In this document: one piece after another, positions 17,507 to 25,909 of the stretch
How the letters are laid out: the number at the start of each line of letters is the position of its first letter
Position numbering within the stretch: position 1 is the stretch's first letter
Source of the DNA: Phytohabitans sp036906915
GTDB lineage: Bacteria; Actinomycetota; Actinomycetes; Mycobacteriales; Micromonosporaceae
DNA length: 64,000 bases
Reading direction: 5' to 3'
Assembly (NCBI RefSeq): GCF_036906915.1
Contig: NZ_JBAKHX010000014.1
Span: forward strand, 58,742-122,741
Position numbers and translations under genes: made by a program
The notes under the pieces: generated by a model
Databases searched by the model: none
Told to the model about the DNA's origin: nothing
What the model saw: the letters and a program-made list of their open reading frames with translations, nothing else

Positions 17507-18835
17507 TCAAGACCCCGGACCGCAGGTAGCGAGGCTGCACCAGCGACGCTGTCCACTGTGGTCGATGAAGAGCCAGCCGCAGCGCGGGCTGGGGCACGCG
17601 CATACCGACCACCTGCGGGGGTCGGCGAGCAACTCGCCAGCGCTGCGCGCGGCGGCGTACAGCGGCGTCCGCAGGCCGGTCTCGCGGGACAGGCGCCAGC
17701 GTCCAAGCCCGTCCGTGCCGCGCTCGTACACCGAGACCCGCGCCGCCGCCACGACGTACCGGGCCACCGCGGCGAAGGCGGCGGCGTCGTCCGGGTCCGT
17801 GAGGCACGCGTACAGGTCGGCGCGCAGGGCCCGGGCTTCGTCGAGAACGGCCGAGGCACCGAGCGGATCGCGCCGCGCCTCGTCGAGAAGGCGGTTCACC
17901 GTGGCCTCGTCCACGAGATCCTGGTGGCCGGCCCAGACGGCGAGCGTCGGGTACCCGCGCAGCCACTCCGCACCCGGCTGCCGTTCACCGCGCCAACCCG
18001 CGTACGTGTTGCAGAACTCCAGCGCGGGGTGACCGCCGACGCTCCACGGCAGCCAGACCTCGCGGACCCGCACCGCGTACACCGGCGCCGCCGGCCGCTC
18101 CAATCGCGGGTCGCCGCTGCGGATGCGCTGGTGCACCGTCTCCAGCTCCGGGCCGGGCTCCACGCCCAGCTCGCCGACGAGGGCCTTGTGCGCCAGGTCG
18201 TAGAGGCGCAAGGCGTCGGCCTGGCGGGCGGCCCGGTACAGCGCCGTCATGACGCTCGCGACCAGCCCCTCCCGCGCCGGGTATGCCTCGGCGAGGACCA
18301 TCAGGTCGGCGATGACGCGGTAGTGGTACCCCATATCGAGCTGGACCTGCGCGCAGATCTCGGCCGTCGTGAGGCGCAGGTCTTCGAGGCCGGCGCCGAT
18401 GCGGCGGCGCAAGCCGTCGCCGGCCAGGCCGGCCAGCAGCGGCCCGTGCCACAGCCCGAGCGCCTCGACCGCCAGCTTCACCCGCTCCGCGGGGTCCGTG
18501 GCGATGGCTGCGCGGCGCGCCAGCTCCGTGAAGCGTGCGGTGTCGACGGCGTGGCCGGCTGGATCGACCGCGTACCCGTCGTCGCGGGTCTCGACGGCGA
18601 CGCCGTACGGTGCGAGCGCGGCACGCAGCCGGTTGACGTACGTGTGCACGGTGCTCCGGGCGCTGCGTGGCGGGTCGCCGTCCCACACCAGGTCGACCAG
18701 CCGGTCGATCGGCACGGCGTGGCCGGCCTCCAGCAGCAGGATGGCGAGCAGGCAGCGCTCCTGGCGCCGGCGGCCGACCGGAATCGGCCGCCCCTCGTGC
18801 CGCGCCTCGAACGACCCGAGCAGTCGGAACTCCAT
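17507..18835 (-). CDS. BTAD/SARP-type activator fused to an ABATE-CGNR zinc-finger module
   Basis: A 442-residue protein with an unusual layout. Residues about 1-90 are an OmpR/SARP-like winged helix (RRRQERCLLAILLLEAGHAV, then the SARSTVHTYVNRLRAAL region). Residues about 95-240 are a bacterial transcriptional activation domain with the ending VGELGVEPGPELETVHQRI. Residues about 265-442 resemble the ABATE-CGNR family: HPALEFCNTYAGW, then a four-cysteine finger with CPSPRCGWLFID and RRWCSLATCG. The protein stops at CGPGS, just where other members read CGNR plus a basic helix. It is divergent from a small secreted protein and sits among arabinan genes, but no operator of that regulon precedes it. 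Target genes are unknown. Confidence 0.75.
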   Translation of the reverse strand: MEFRLLGSFEARHEGRPIPVGRRRQERCLLAILLLEAGHAVPIDRLVDLVWDGDPPRSARSTVHTYVNRLRAALAPYGVAVETRDDGYAVDPAGHAVDTARFTELARRAAIATDPAERVKLAVEALGLWHGPLLAGLAGDGLRRRIGAGLEDLRLTTAEICAQVQLDMGYHYRVIADLMVLAEAYPAREGLVASVMTALYRAARQADALRLYDLAHKALVGELGVEPGPELETVHQRIRSGDPRLERPAAPVYAVRVREVWLPWSVGGHPALEFCNTYAGWRGERQPGAEWLRGYPTLAVWAGHQDLVDEATVNRLLDEARRDPLGASAVLDEARALRADLYACLTDPDDAAAFAAVARYVVAAARVSVYERGTDGLGRWRLSRETGLRTPLYAAARSAGELLADPRRWSVCACPSPRCGWLFIDHSGQRRWCSLATCGPGS

Positions 18836-18889
18836 GCCGAATGGTTACACGGTGAGCCGGTGGTGAGCCGCCTCGGAGAGACTCCCGTC

Positions 18890-19411
18890 ATGCGTAAATT
18901 GATCATTGGGATCGTGTCTTTGCTGGCTGTGCTCGTGGCGGCCGACCCCGCCCGGGCGGCGACCCGCGGCGGTTGGGTGCCGGCACCGTCCTCGCCCTGG
19001 GAAGTGCCCGCCGGTGCCCGGTGTGACTTCCCGGTGCGCGCCGAACCGGTGGTCGACGAGGTGCGGACCCGGGTGTTCGAGCGTTACCCGGACGGTTCCA
19101 CGAAGCGCGAGGCCTATGTGGGCGACCTCGTGCTGAAGGTGACTAACGCCGCGAGCGGTGCGTCCGTCGAGGTGGACCTGAGCGGCAACGCCATGGTCGA
19201 GTACGCCCCCGGCGGCACCCTCGTCACCAACTCCGTGTGGTACGTCGTCGGGCCGGCGCTGTTCGGGTTCCGCGAGGGCGGCGGTAACCGCCCCCGCGGC
19301 ATCTACGTCTTCGACGGTCTCTACACCATCGCCTTCGACGCTACGTCGTACAAGACCGTGACGATGTACCACGGCACCGAGCGCGAGCTCTGCGCCGAAC
19401 TGTCCGGCTAG
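18890..19411 (+). CDS. Small secreted protein of unknown function
   Basis: A 173-residue protein with a clear Sec signal peptide (MRKLIIGIVSLLAVLVAA, cleavage near ARA-A) and a mature part of about 145 residues rich in beta-type sequence. Two cysteines (in GARCDFP and ERELCAE) could form a disulfide. GGAGAG precedes the ATG. The pattern resembles small secreted actinobacterial proteins of unknown role, and I do not recognise a family. It is divergent from the BTAD-CGNR regulator by 54 bases, so the regulator may control it. Its stop shares the palindromic CTAG with the stop of the convergent permease gene. Confidence 0.7.
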   Translation: MRKLIIGIVSLLAVLVAADPARAATRGGWVPAPSSPWEVPAGARCDFPVRAEPVVDEVRTRVFERYPDGSTKREAYVGDLVLKVTNAASGASVEVDLSGNAMVEYAPGGTLVTNSVWYVVGPALFGFREGGGNRPRGIYVFDGLYTIAFDATSYKTVTMYHGTERELCAELSG

Positions 19412-20655
19412 CGGGTCGCGCCGGCGCGGCGCTTGTTGTAGATGTCGAACGCGACGGCGATCAGCAGCACGAGGCCCTTCACGACCGACTGTGTCGACTG
19501 GTCGACGCCCATGAGCTGCATGCCGTTGCTCATGACCGCCATGATGAGGCCGCCGACCACGGCACCAACCACCCTGCCGACGCCGCCCGAGACGGCCGCG
19601 CCGCCGATGAAGGCGGCCGCGATGGCGTCGAGCTCGAACATGTTGCCGGCCGCGGGCTGTGCGCCGTTCGCTCGCGAGGAGTAGATGACGCCGGCGACAC
19701 CGGCCAGGAAGCCCATGTTGACGAAGATCCAGAAGTTGACCTTCTTGACCTTGACGCCGGACAGCAGCGCCGCCGACAGGTTGCCGCCGATCGCGTAGAC
19801 CTGGCGGCCGAAGACAGTGCGCTGGGTCACGAGCCCGTACGCGAGCACGAGCACCGCGAGGATGATCAGCACGATCGGCAGGCCGCGCGCGTGGGCCAGC
19901 TGCCAGGCGAAGTACATGACGACGGCGCCGACCGCCAGCACCTTGGTGACGAACAGCGGGAACGACTCGACCGGCTGCTGGTAGCGGATGCGCGCCAGCC
20001 GGGTCCGGAAGCCGAACACCGCGTAGCCGCCGACCGCGACGGCCGCGATGAGCAGCGTGAACGCGTCGTAGCCCTGCCCACCGAGCAGGCCATTGAGGAA
20101 CCCGTTCGCCACCTTCTGGTACTCGGACGGGAACGGCGAGAGCGAGATGTTGTCGAGCACCTGGAGCGTGAGCCCGCGGAACAGGAGCATGCCGGCCAGG
20201 GTCACGATGAACGCCGGGATCCCGACATACGCCACCCAGAAGCCGTGCCACGCGCCGACCGCTACGCCGACCGCCAGCGCCGCCACCATGCCGGCCCACC
20301 ACGGGTAGTCCTGCTGGATGACGAGCACGGCCGAGACCGCGCCGGTGAGCGCGACCACCGAGCCCACGGACAGGTCGATGTGGCCGGCGATGATCACGAT
20401 CACCATGCCGATCGCGAGCACCAGGATGTAGGAGTACTGCAGGACGATGTTGGTGATGTTGCCCGGACTCAGCAACACGCCGTCCGTCAGGACAGCGAAC
20501 AGCGCGATGATGGCGATGAAAGCGACGTAGATGCCGCTCTGGCGCAGGTTACGCATGATCAGCGTACGAGGGTCGCTGATCCCGGTGTGCAACGCCGCGG
20601 CAGGGGCGCTCTCCGACGCGGTCTCCTCCGCCGCCGTTGGTTTGGTGCTTGTCAT
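19408..20655 (-). CDS. mmsB: Multiple-monosaccharide ABC transporter permease, MmsB/XylH-like
   Basis: The membrane subunit of the second sugar importer, 415 residues, with about ten or more hydrophobic segments. RbsC-family motifs are seen in IIAGHIDLSVGSVVALTG and AAAFIGGAAVSGGVG. It is longer than the RbsC-type permeases in the first operon, as usual for XylH/GguB proteins with extra segments in the middle. Its ATG overlaps the ATPase stop (ATGA). It is the last gene of the chvE-mmsA-mmsB unit. Probable cargo is L-arabinose, galactose or xylose, from the family and the adjacent araBD genes. Confidence 0.88.
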   Translation of the reverse strand: MTSTKPTAAEETASESAPAAALHTGISDPRTLIMRNLRQSGIYVAFIAIIALFAVLTDGVLLSPGNITNIVLQYSYILVLAIGMVIVIIAGHIDLSVGSVVALTGAVSAVLVIQQDYPWWAGMVAALAVGVAVGAWHGFWVAYVGIPAFIVTLAGMLLFRGLTLQVLDNISLSPFPSEYQKVANGFLNGLLGGQGYDAFTLLIAAVAVGGYAVFGFRTRLARIRYQQPVESFPLFVTKVLAVGAVVMYFAWQLAHARGLPIVLIILAVLVLAYGLVTQRTVFGRQVYAIGGNLSAALLSGVKVKKVNFWIFVNMGFLAGVAGVIYSSRANGAQPAAGNMFELDAIAAAFIGGAAVSGGVGRVVGAVVGGLIMAVMSNGMQLMGVDQSTQSVVKGLVLLIAVAFDIYNKRRAGATR

Positions 20656-22190
20656 GCGGCGAGCTCCTTCTCCTTCGTCATGAGCGCCATGAGGTTTTCC
20701 TGCGTGGCTTCGGCCACCGGCAGTTCGCCGGTGATGCGGCCGGCAGAGAGCGTGTAGATGCGGTCACAGATGCCGAGCAGCTCGGGCAGCTCGGAAGAGA
20801 TGACGACGACGGCCTTGCCGTCCGCCACCAGCCTGTTGATGATCGTGTAGATCTCGTACTTGGCGCCGACGTCGATGCCGCGGGTGGGCTCGTCGAGGAT
20901 CAGCACGTCCGGGTCGGTGAGCAGCCACTTCGACAGCACGACCTTCTGCTGGTTGCCGCCGGAGAGCTGACCCACGACCGACATGACGGTCGGCGTCTTG
21001 ATGTTCATGTCGCGGCGCTTCTGCTCGGCTACCTTGATCTCCTCGTTGCCGTTGACCCACCCGGCGCGGGAGAGCTTACCGAGGGCGGCGGCGGAGATGT
21101 TACGGGCGACGTCCGCGATCAGGTTGAGCCCGTACCGCTTGCGGTCCTCCGTCGCGTACGCGATGCCGTTGTCGATCGCCTCCGCCACGTTGCGGGCCTT
21201 GATCTCCTTGCCGTGCATGTAGAGCCGGCCGGAGATGTCGCGGCCGTACGAGCGGCCGAACACGCTCATCGCGAGCTCGGTGCGGCCCGCGCCCATCAGC
21301 CCGGCGATGCCGACCACCTCGCCGGCGCGCACGTTGAGATTGGCGCCCTCGACGACATTGCGGTCCTGTACGGGATGCCGGACCGTCCAGCCTTCGATCC
21401 GGAGCACCTCTTCGCCCGGCGACGAGACGCGGTCGGGGTAGAAGCTCTCCAGGTCGCGGCCCACCATGCCGCGGATGATCCGTTCCTGCGTCACGTCTCC
21501 GGCGCGCACGTCGAGTGTCTCGACCGTCTTGCCGTCGCGGATGACCGTGGTGGAGTCGGCGATCGCGGTGATCTCGTTGAGCTTGTGCGAGATCATGATG
21601 CAGGTGATGCCGCGCTCCTTCAGCTTGCGCAGCAGGCCGAGCAGGTGCGCCGAGTCGATGTCGTTGAGGGCGGCGGTCGGCTCGTCCAGGATCAGCAGGC
21701 GCACCTCTTTCGACAGCGCCTTGGCGATCTCGACGAGCTGCTGCTTGCCGACGCCGAGCTGGATCACCGGCGTGACCGGGTTTTCACCCAGGCCGACCGA
21801 CTCCAGCAGCTTGCCGGCCTCGGCGTTCGTGCGGTGCCAGTCGATGAGCGTGCTGGCCCCGCGGCGCTCGTTGCCGAGGAAGATGTTTTCCGCGATCGAC
21901 AGGTACGGCACCAGGGCCAGCTCCTGGTGGATGATCACGATGCCGACGTGCTCGCTGTCGCGGATGCCGCTGAAGTGCACCGGCTGGCCGTCGAAGATGA
22001 TCTCGCCGTCGTAGCTGCCCGTCGGGTACACCCCGGACAGCACCTTCATGAGCGTGGACTTGCCAGCCCCGTTTTCGCCGCAGATGGCGTGGATCTCACC
22101 CCGCCGGACGGTGATGGAGACGTCCTGCAGCGCCGTGACACCGGGAAACCTCTTGGTGATCCCGCGCATCTCGAGAATGGCGTCGTCCAT
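20652..22190 (-). CDS. mmsA: Multiple-monosaccharide ABC transporter ATP-binding protein, MmsA/GguA-like
   Basis: A 512-residue tandem ATPase. The first domain has Walker A GENGAGKST, the signature region LGVGKQQLVEIAKALSK and Walker B LLILDEPTAALND. The second has degenerate GLMGAGRTE in place of Walker A, LSGGNQQKVVLSKWL and VLILDEPTRGIDVGAK. It energises the ChvE-type importer together with the overlapping permease. A hairpin separates it from the binding-protein gene upstream, as in the first transporter operon. Confidence 0.9.
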   Translation of the reverse strand: MDDAILEMRGITKRFPGVTALQDVSITVRRGEIHAICGENGAGKSTLMKVLSGVYPTGSYDGEIIFDGQPVHFSGIRDSEHVGIVIIHQELALVPYLSIAENIFLGNERRGASTLIDWHRTNAEAGKLLESVGLGENPVTPVIQLGVGKQQLVEIAKALSKEVRLLILDEPTAALNDIDSAHLLGLLRKLKERGITCIMISHKLNEITAIADSTTVIRDGKTVETLDVRAGDVTQERIIRGMVGRDLESFYPDRVSSPGEEVLRIEGWTVRHPVQDRNVVEGANLNVRAGEVVGIAGLMGAGRTELAMSVFGRSYGRDISGRLYMHGKEIKARNVAEAIDNGIAYATEDRKRYGLNLIADVARNISAAALGKLSRAGWVNGNEEIKVAEQKRRDMNIKTPTVMSVVGQLSGGNQQKVVLSKWLLTDPDVLILDEPTRGIDVGAKYEIYTIINRLVADGKAVVVISSELPELLGICDRIYTLSAGRITGELPVAEATQENLMALMTKEKELAA

Positions 22191-22214
22191 GATTCTCCTT
22201 GTTGCGTTGAAAGA

Positions 22215-22254
22215 GGATCGGGCCCGGGGTGGCCAGCACCACCGAGCCCGATCC
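22215..22254 (-). terminator. Hairpin between chvE and mmsA
   Basis: GGATCGGGC (22215-22223) pairs with GCCCGATCC (22246-22254), extended by CGGGGTGG against CCACCG with small bulges. It lies in the 70-base gap between the binding-protein stop and the ATPase start and probably gives partial termination or RNA protection. Confidence 0.55.
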
Positions 22255-22260
22255 CCGGTC

Positions 22261-23400
22261 TTACTTGGCCTGACCGGCGGCGACTTCCTCAGCGGTGTAG
22301 TAGCCGGAGTCGATCAATTCCTTCTTGATGTTGTCCTTGTACACGGTCACGACCGGCAGCAGGTACGACGGAACGACCTTGACGCCATTGTCGTACGTCT
22401 TGGTGTCGTTCGCGGTCGGAGTCTTGTCCTGCAGGAACGCCTCGGCCGCGGTCACGGCCTGCTCGGCGAGCAGGCGGGTGTCCTTGAAGATCGTCGAGTT
22501 CTGGACCCCGTCGTTGATCAGCTTGACCGACGCGATCTCGGCGTCCTGGCCAGTGACCGGCGGCATCGGGTTGGCGGCCGAACCGTAGCCGGCGTTCTGC
22601 AGCGCGGTGATGATGCCGCGGGAGAGGCCGTCGTACGGCGACAGGACGCCCTGGACCTTGCTGCCATCGTTGTAGCTCTTGGTCAGCAGGTCTTCCATGC
22701 GCTTCTGCGCCGTCTCCTGCTGCCAGCGCAGGATCGCCACCTGCTCGATCTTCGTCTGGCCCGACTTGACCTTCAGAGTGCCGGCTTCCAGGAACGGCTT
22801 GAGGGTGTCCATCGCGCCGCTGAAGAAGAAGTGCGCGTTGTTGTCGTCCAGCGAGCCGGCGAAGAGCTCGACGTTGAACGGCCCGGTCGCCGTGCCCTTC
22901 GAGCCGTCGGCCTTGAGCAGGCCGAGGCCCGTCAGCAGCGCGTTGGCCTGGGCGACGCCCACCTTGTAGTTGTCGAAGCTGACGTAGAAGTCGACGTTCT
23001 TGCTGTCGCGGATCAGCCGGTCGTAGGCGATGACCGGGATCTTCTTGTCGGCCGCCGCCTGCAGCTGGCTGCTCAGCGCCGTGCCGTCGATCGCCGCGAT
23101 GACCAGGACGTCGGCGCCCTGGGTGATCATCTGGTCAACCTGCTGGGACTGGGTGGGGATGTCATCGTTCGCGTACTGCAGGTCGACCTTGTACCCCTTC
23201 GCCGTCAGCTTCTCCTTCACGGAGTTTCCGTCGGCGATCCATCGCTCGGAGGTCTGTGTCGGCATCGACACACCAATGGTCAAATCGGCAGGCTTGTCTC
23301 CGCTGGTGCTGGAGTCAGTGCCCGCTCCTTCGCCGCCGCAGGCCGCCAGGCTGAGCGCCAGCGCGACGCCGCCAAGAGCGACCAAGATCTTTCTGCTCAC
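22261..23400 (-). CDS. chvE: Multiple-monosaccharide ABC transporter substrate-binding lipoprotein, ChvE-like
   Basis: A 379-residue surface sugar receptor. I chose the GTG at 23400 because GAGAGGAAA lies upstream and the product begins with a normal lipoprotein signal ending in LAAC (Cys21). Longer in-frame starts up to 23535 would run through the operator at 23462. The mature protein has the ChvE pattern: GVSMPTQTSERW, the repeated Gln-rich AND/QVDQMITQGADVLVIAAIDG region, AYDRLI and VLSPYDGLSRGIITAL. ChvE proteins bind several aldoses, including L-arabinose and galactose. First gene of the second transporter operon and adjacent to araD, from which it is separated by 162 bases carrying its own operator. 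Confidence 0.88.
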   Translation of the reverse strand: MSRKILVALGGVALALSLAACGGEGAGTDSSTSGDKPADLTIGVSMPTQTSERWIADGNSVKEKLTAKGYKVDLQYANDDIPTQSQQVDQMITQGADVLVIAAIDGTALSSQLQAAADKKIPVIAYDRLIRDSKNVDFYVSFDNYKVGVAQANALLTGLGLLKADGSKGTATGPFNVELFAGSLDDNNAHFFFSGAMDTLKPFLEAGTLKVKSGQTKIEQVAILRWQQETAQKRMEDLLTKSYNDGSKVQGVLSPYDGLSRGIITALQNAGYGSAANPMPPVTGQDAEIASVKLINDGVQNSTIFKDTRLLAEQAVTAAEAFLQDKTPTANDTKTYDNGVKVVPSYLLPVVTVYKDNIKKELIDSGYYTAEEVAAGQAK

Positions 23401-23461
23401 AGGCTTTCCTCTCTCAGGAACCGGTGTCATTGCCTGACGCTCAGGTGACACCAGATGGACA

Positions 23462-23475
23462 GCGTTAACGTTCAC
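23462..23475. promoter_or_regulatory. LacI-family operator upstream of chvE
   Basis: GCGTTAACGTTCAC matches the regulon palindrome, 61 bases upstream of the GTG start of the ChvE-like gene. It indicates a promoter of its own for this transporter even though araBD lies upstream on the same strand. Confidence 0.7.
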
Positions 23476-23562
23476 ATCTGTTCCGTCAAGGTCCAGGATG
23501 GGCATCACAGTGTCACGTTCTTGTAACACGCCCATGATCCTTAGGACCGGGATAGATGTGGC

Positions 23563-24228
23563 TCAGCGCTGCCCGTAGACGTTCTGGTACCGGTCGTACA
23601 ACTTGTCGACGTCTGAGTGCGCGATCGGGATCAGAGGCCCCAAGGAGCGCGCGATGTGCACGGTGCGTGCGACATCTTCACACATCACCGCGGCCTTCAC
23701 GGCCGCCTTCGCGCTCTTGCCGATCGTGAAGACGCCGTGGTTCTGCATCAGGACGGCGGGGGAACGGTGGCCGCTGAGCGTAGAGACGATGCCCTTGCCG
23801 ATGTCGTCGTTGCCGATCAGAGCGAACGGGCCCACCGGGATCTCGCCACCGAACTCGTCGGCCATCGCGGTCAGCACACACGGGATCGCCTCGCCGCGCG
23901 CCGACCACGCCGACGCGTACGTCGAGTGCGTGTGCACGACGCCGCCGACCTCCGGCATGGCGCGGTACACGTACGCGTGCGCCGCCGTGTCGCTCGACGG
24001 CGACAGGTCACCCTCGACCAGCTTGCCGTCGAGGTCGCAGACCACCATCGACTCGGGCGTCAGGTCGTCGTACGAGACGCCGCTCGGCTTGATCACGAAC
24101 AGGTCTTCGCCCGGCACCCGGGCCGAGACGTTGCCCGCCGTCCACACCACGAGACCCCAGCGGATCAGCTCGTGGTGCAGCCCGACGAGTTCTGCCCGCA
24201 GCTTGTCGACGCTGTGGGTTGCTTTCAT
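23563..24228 (-). CDS. araD: L-ribulose-5-phosphate 4-epimerase
   Basis: Converts L-ribulose 5-phosphate to D-xylulose 5-phosphate, the last step of arabinose entry into the pentose phosphate pathway. The 221-residue class II aldolase/adducin fold shows the zinc histidines in VVHTHSTYASAW (His99, His101) and a third in LMQNHGVFTIG (His164). WTAGNVSARVPG and KPSGVSYDDLTP, for phosphate and substrate binding, are also in place. The start overlaps the ribulokinase stop by four bases (ATGA), so the two enzymes are coupled. Length is close to the E. coli protein (231). Confidence 0.93.
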   Translation of the reverse strand: MKATHSVDKLRAELVGLHHELIRWGLVVWTAGNVSARVPGEDLFVIKPSGVSYDDLTPESMVVCDLDGKLVEGDLSPSSDTAAHAYVYRAMPEVGGVVHTHSTYASAWSARGEAIPCVLTAMADEFGGEIPVGPFALIGNDDIGKGIVSTLSGHRSPAVLMQNHGVFTIGKSAKAAVKAAVMCEDVARTVHIARSLGPLIPIAHSDVDKLYDRYQNVYGQR

Positions 24229-25877
24229 GCGTGTGCCTCGTTCCGGATCCTGCGCAGGCGGTGCAGCACGTCGTTCGTACCACGCCCGAAGTAGTCGTGC
24301 AGCTGGCGGTACTCCTCGTAGAGCGCGTCGTAGGCCTTCGCGCGCTCGTCGTCGGGCTCGTAGACCCGCCGCTGCACGCGGCCCATGGCAGCGGCGGCGG
24401 CCGGCACGTCGGGGTAGGCGCCCGCGGCCACCGCGGCGTGTATCGCGGAACCCAGCGCCGGGCCCTGCTCGGAGTCGATGACCGAGAGGGGACGGCCGGT
24501 GACATCCGCGTACATCTGCATGAGGAAGCGGTTCTTCAACAGGCCACCGGCCACCACGAGCTCCCGCACGGGCACGCCGGAGCCCTCGAACGCGTCGACG
24601 ATGGTGCGGGTGCCGAACGCGGTCGCCTCCAGCAGCGCCCGGTACACCTCTTCCGGCTTCGTGGCGATCGTCAGGCCGACGATCACGCCGGACAGCTCGT
24701 GGTCGACCAGCACCGAACGGTTGCCGTTGTGCCAGTCCAGCGCCACGAGGCCGTGCTGGCCGACCCGCTGCTCGGCGGCCAGATCACTCAGATACGCGTG
24801 CGGGCTGACGCCTCGACGGGCGGCTTCGTCGCGGTACTCGGCCGGCAGCGACGAGTCGACGAACCAGGCGAAGATGTCGCCGACGCCGCTCTGACCCGCC
24901 TCGTACCCCCAGCTGCCCTCCACGATGCCGCCCTCGACGACGCCGCACATACCGGGCACCTCGGCGAGGGTCGTGCCGTTCATGACGTGGCAGGTCGACG
25001 TACCCATGATCATGACCATCTGACCCGGCTCGATCGCCCGCGCGGCGGGCGCGGTCACGTGCGCGTCCACATTGCCCACCGCGACCGCGATGCCCTCGGT
25101 CAGGCCGGTCCACTCCGCGGCCTGCGCGGTCAGCCCGCCGGCGCGGGCGCCGAGCGGCAGCAGCGGAAAGTCGATCTTCTCGACGAAGTCGGCGAAGCCG
25201 GGGTTCAACGCGGCCAGATACTCCCGGTTCGGGTACTGGCCGTCCTGGCGGATGCCCTTGTAACCGGCGGTGCAGACATTGCGGGTCTCTGAGCCGCAGA
25301 GCTGCCAGATGATCCAGTCCGCGGCCTCGATCCACCGCTCGGCGCGCGCGTAGACCTCCGGATCCTCCTCCAGCATCTGGAGGCCCTTGGCGAACTGCCA
25401 CTCCGAGGAGATCTTGCCGCCGTACCGATTGATCCACGGCTCGCCACGCTCGTGAGCGAGCGCGTTGATGCGGTCCGCCTGGCCCTGGGCGGCGTGGTGC
25501 TTCCACAGCTTCGGGTAGGCGTGCGGGCGGCCTTGGTACTCGGGCAACCAGCACAGCGGCGTGCCGTCGCTTTGTGCGGGAAGCACCGTGCATGCCGTGA
25601 AGTCGGTGGCGATGCCGATGACGTCTGCCGGATCGATGCCCGCGGCGGCCACCGCCGCGGGCACAGCCGTCCGGAGAACGTCGATGTAGTCCTCGGGGTC
25701 CTGGAGCGCCCAGTCGGGCGGTAGCGCCTCGCCGGTGGCGGGCAGCACGCGGTCGATGACCGCGTGCTTGTACTCGTGGACGGCGGTGCCGACCTCGGTG
25801 CCGTCGTCGACCCGGACCACGAGGGCCCGTCCCGACAGGGTCCCGTAGTCGACACCTACGACATACCGGTCACTCAT
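24225..25877 (-). CDS. araB: L-ribulokinase
   Basis: Phosphorylates L-ribulose with ATP. The 550-residue FGGY-family protein opens with VVGVDYGTLSGRALVV (phosphate-1 motif). It has ATDFTACTVLP and the FGGY C-terminal region with MIMGTSTCHVMNG, GGIVEGSWGYEAGQSGVGD and VVAGGLLKNRFLMQMYADV. The AraB-specific YGGKISSEWQFAKGLQ stretch is present. It follows the LacI gene by 32 bases and probably shares its promoter and operator. The isomerase that supplies its substrate (araA) is not in this window, which is unusual because araA is normally next to araB and araD. Confidence 0.93.
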   Translation of the reverse strand: MSDRYVVGVDYGTLSGRALVVRVDDGTEVGTAVHEYKHAVIDRVLPATGEALPPDWALQDPEDYIDVLRTAVPAAVAAAGIDPADVIGIATDFTACTVLPAQSDGTPLCWLPEYQGRPHAYPKLWKHHAAQGQADRINALAHERGEPWINRYGGKISSEWQFAKGLQMLEEDPEVYARAERWIEAADWIIWQLCGSETRNVCTAGYKGIRQDGQYPNREYLAALNPGFADFVEKIDFPLLPLGARAGGLTAQAAEWTGLTEGIAVAVGNVDAHVTAPAARAIEPGQMVMIMGTSTCHVMNGTTLAEVPGMCGVVEGGIVEGSWGYEAGQSGVGDIFAWFVDSSLPAEYRDEAARRGVSPHAYLSDLAAEQRVGQHGLVALDWHNGNRSVLVDHELSGVIVGLTIATKPEEVYRALLEATAFGTRTIVDAFEGSGVPVRELVVAGGLLKNRFLMQMYADVTGRPLSVIDSEQGPALGSAIHAAVAAGAYPDVPAAAAAMGRVQRRVYEPDDERAKAYDALYEEYRQLHDYFGRGTNDVLHRLRRIRNEAHA

Positions 25878-25909
25878 GGGGTGGTTGTGTCCTTCGTGGG
25901 TTGGTGTAC

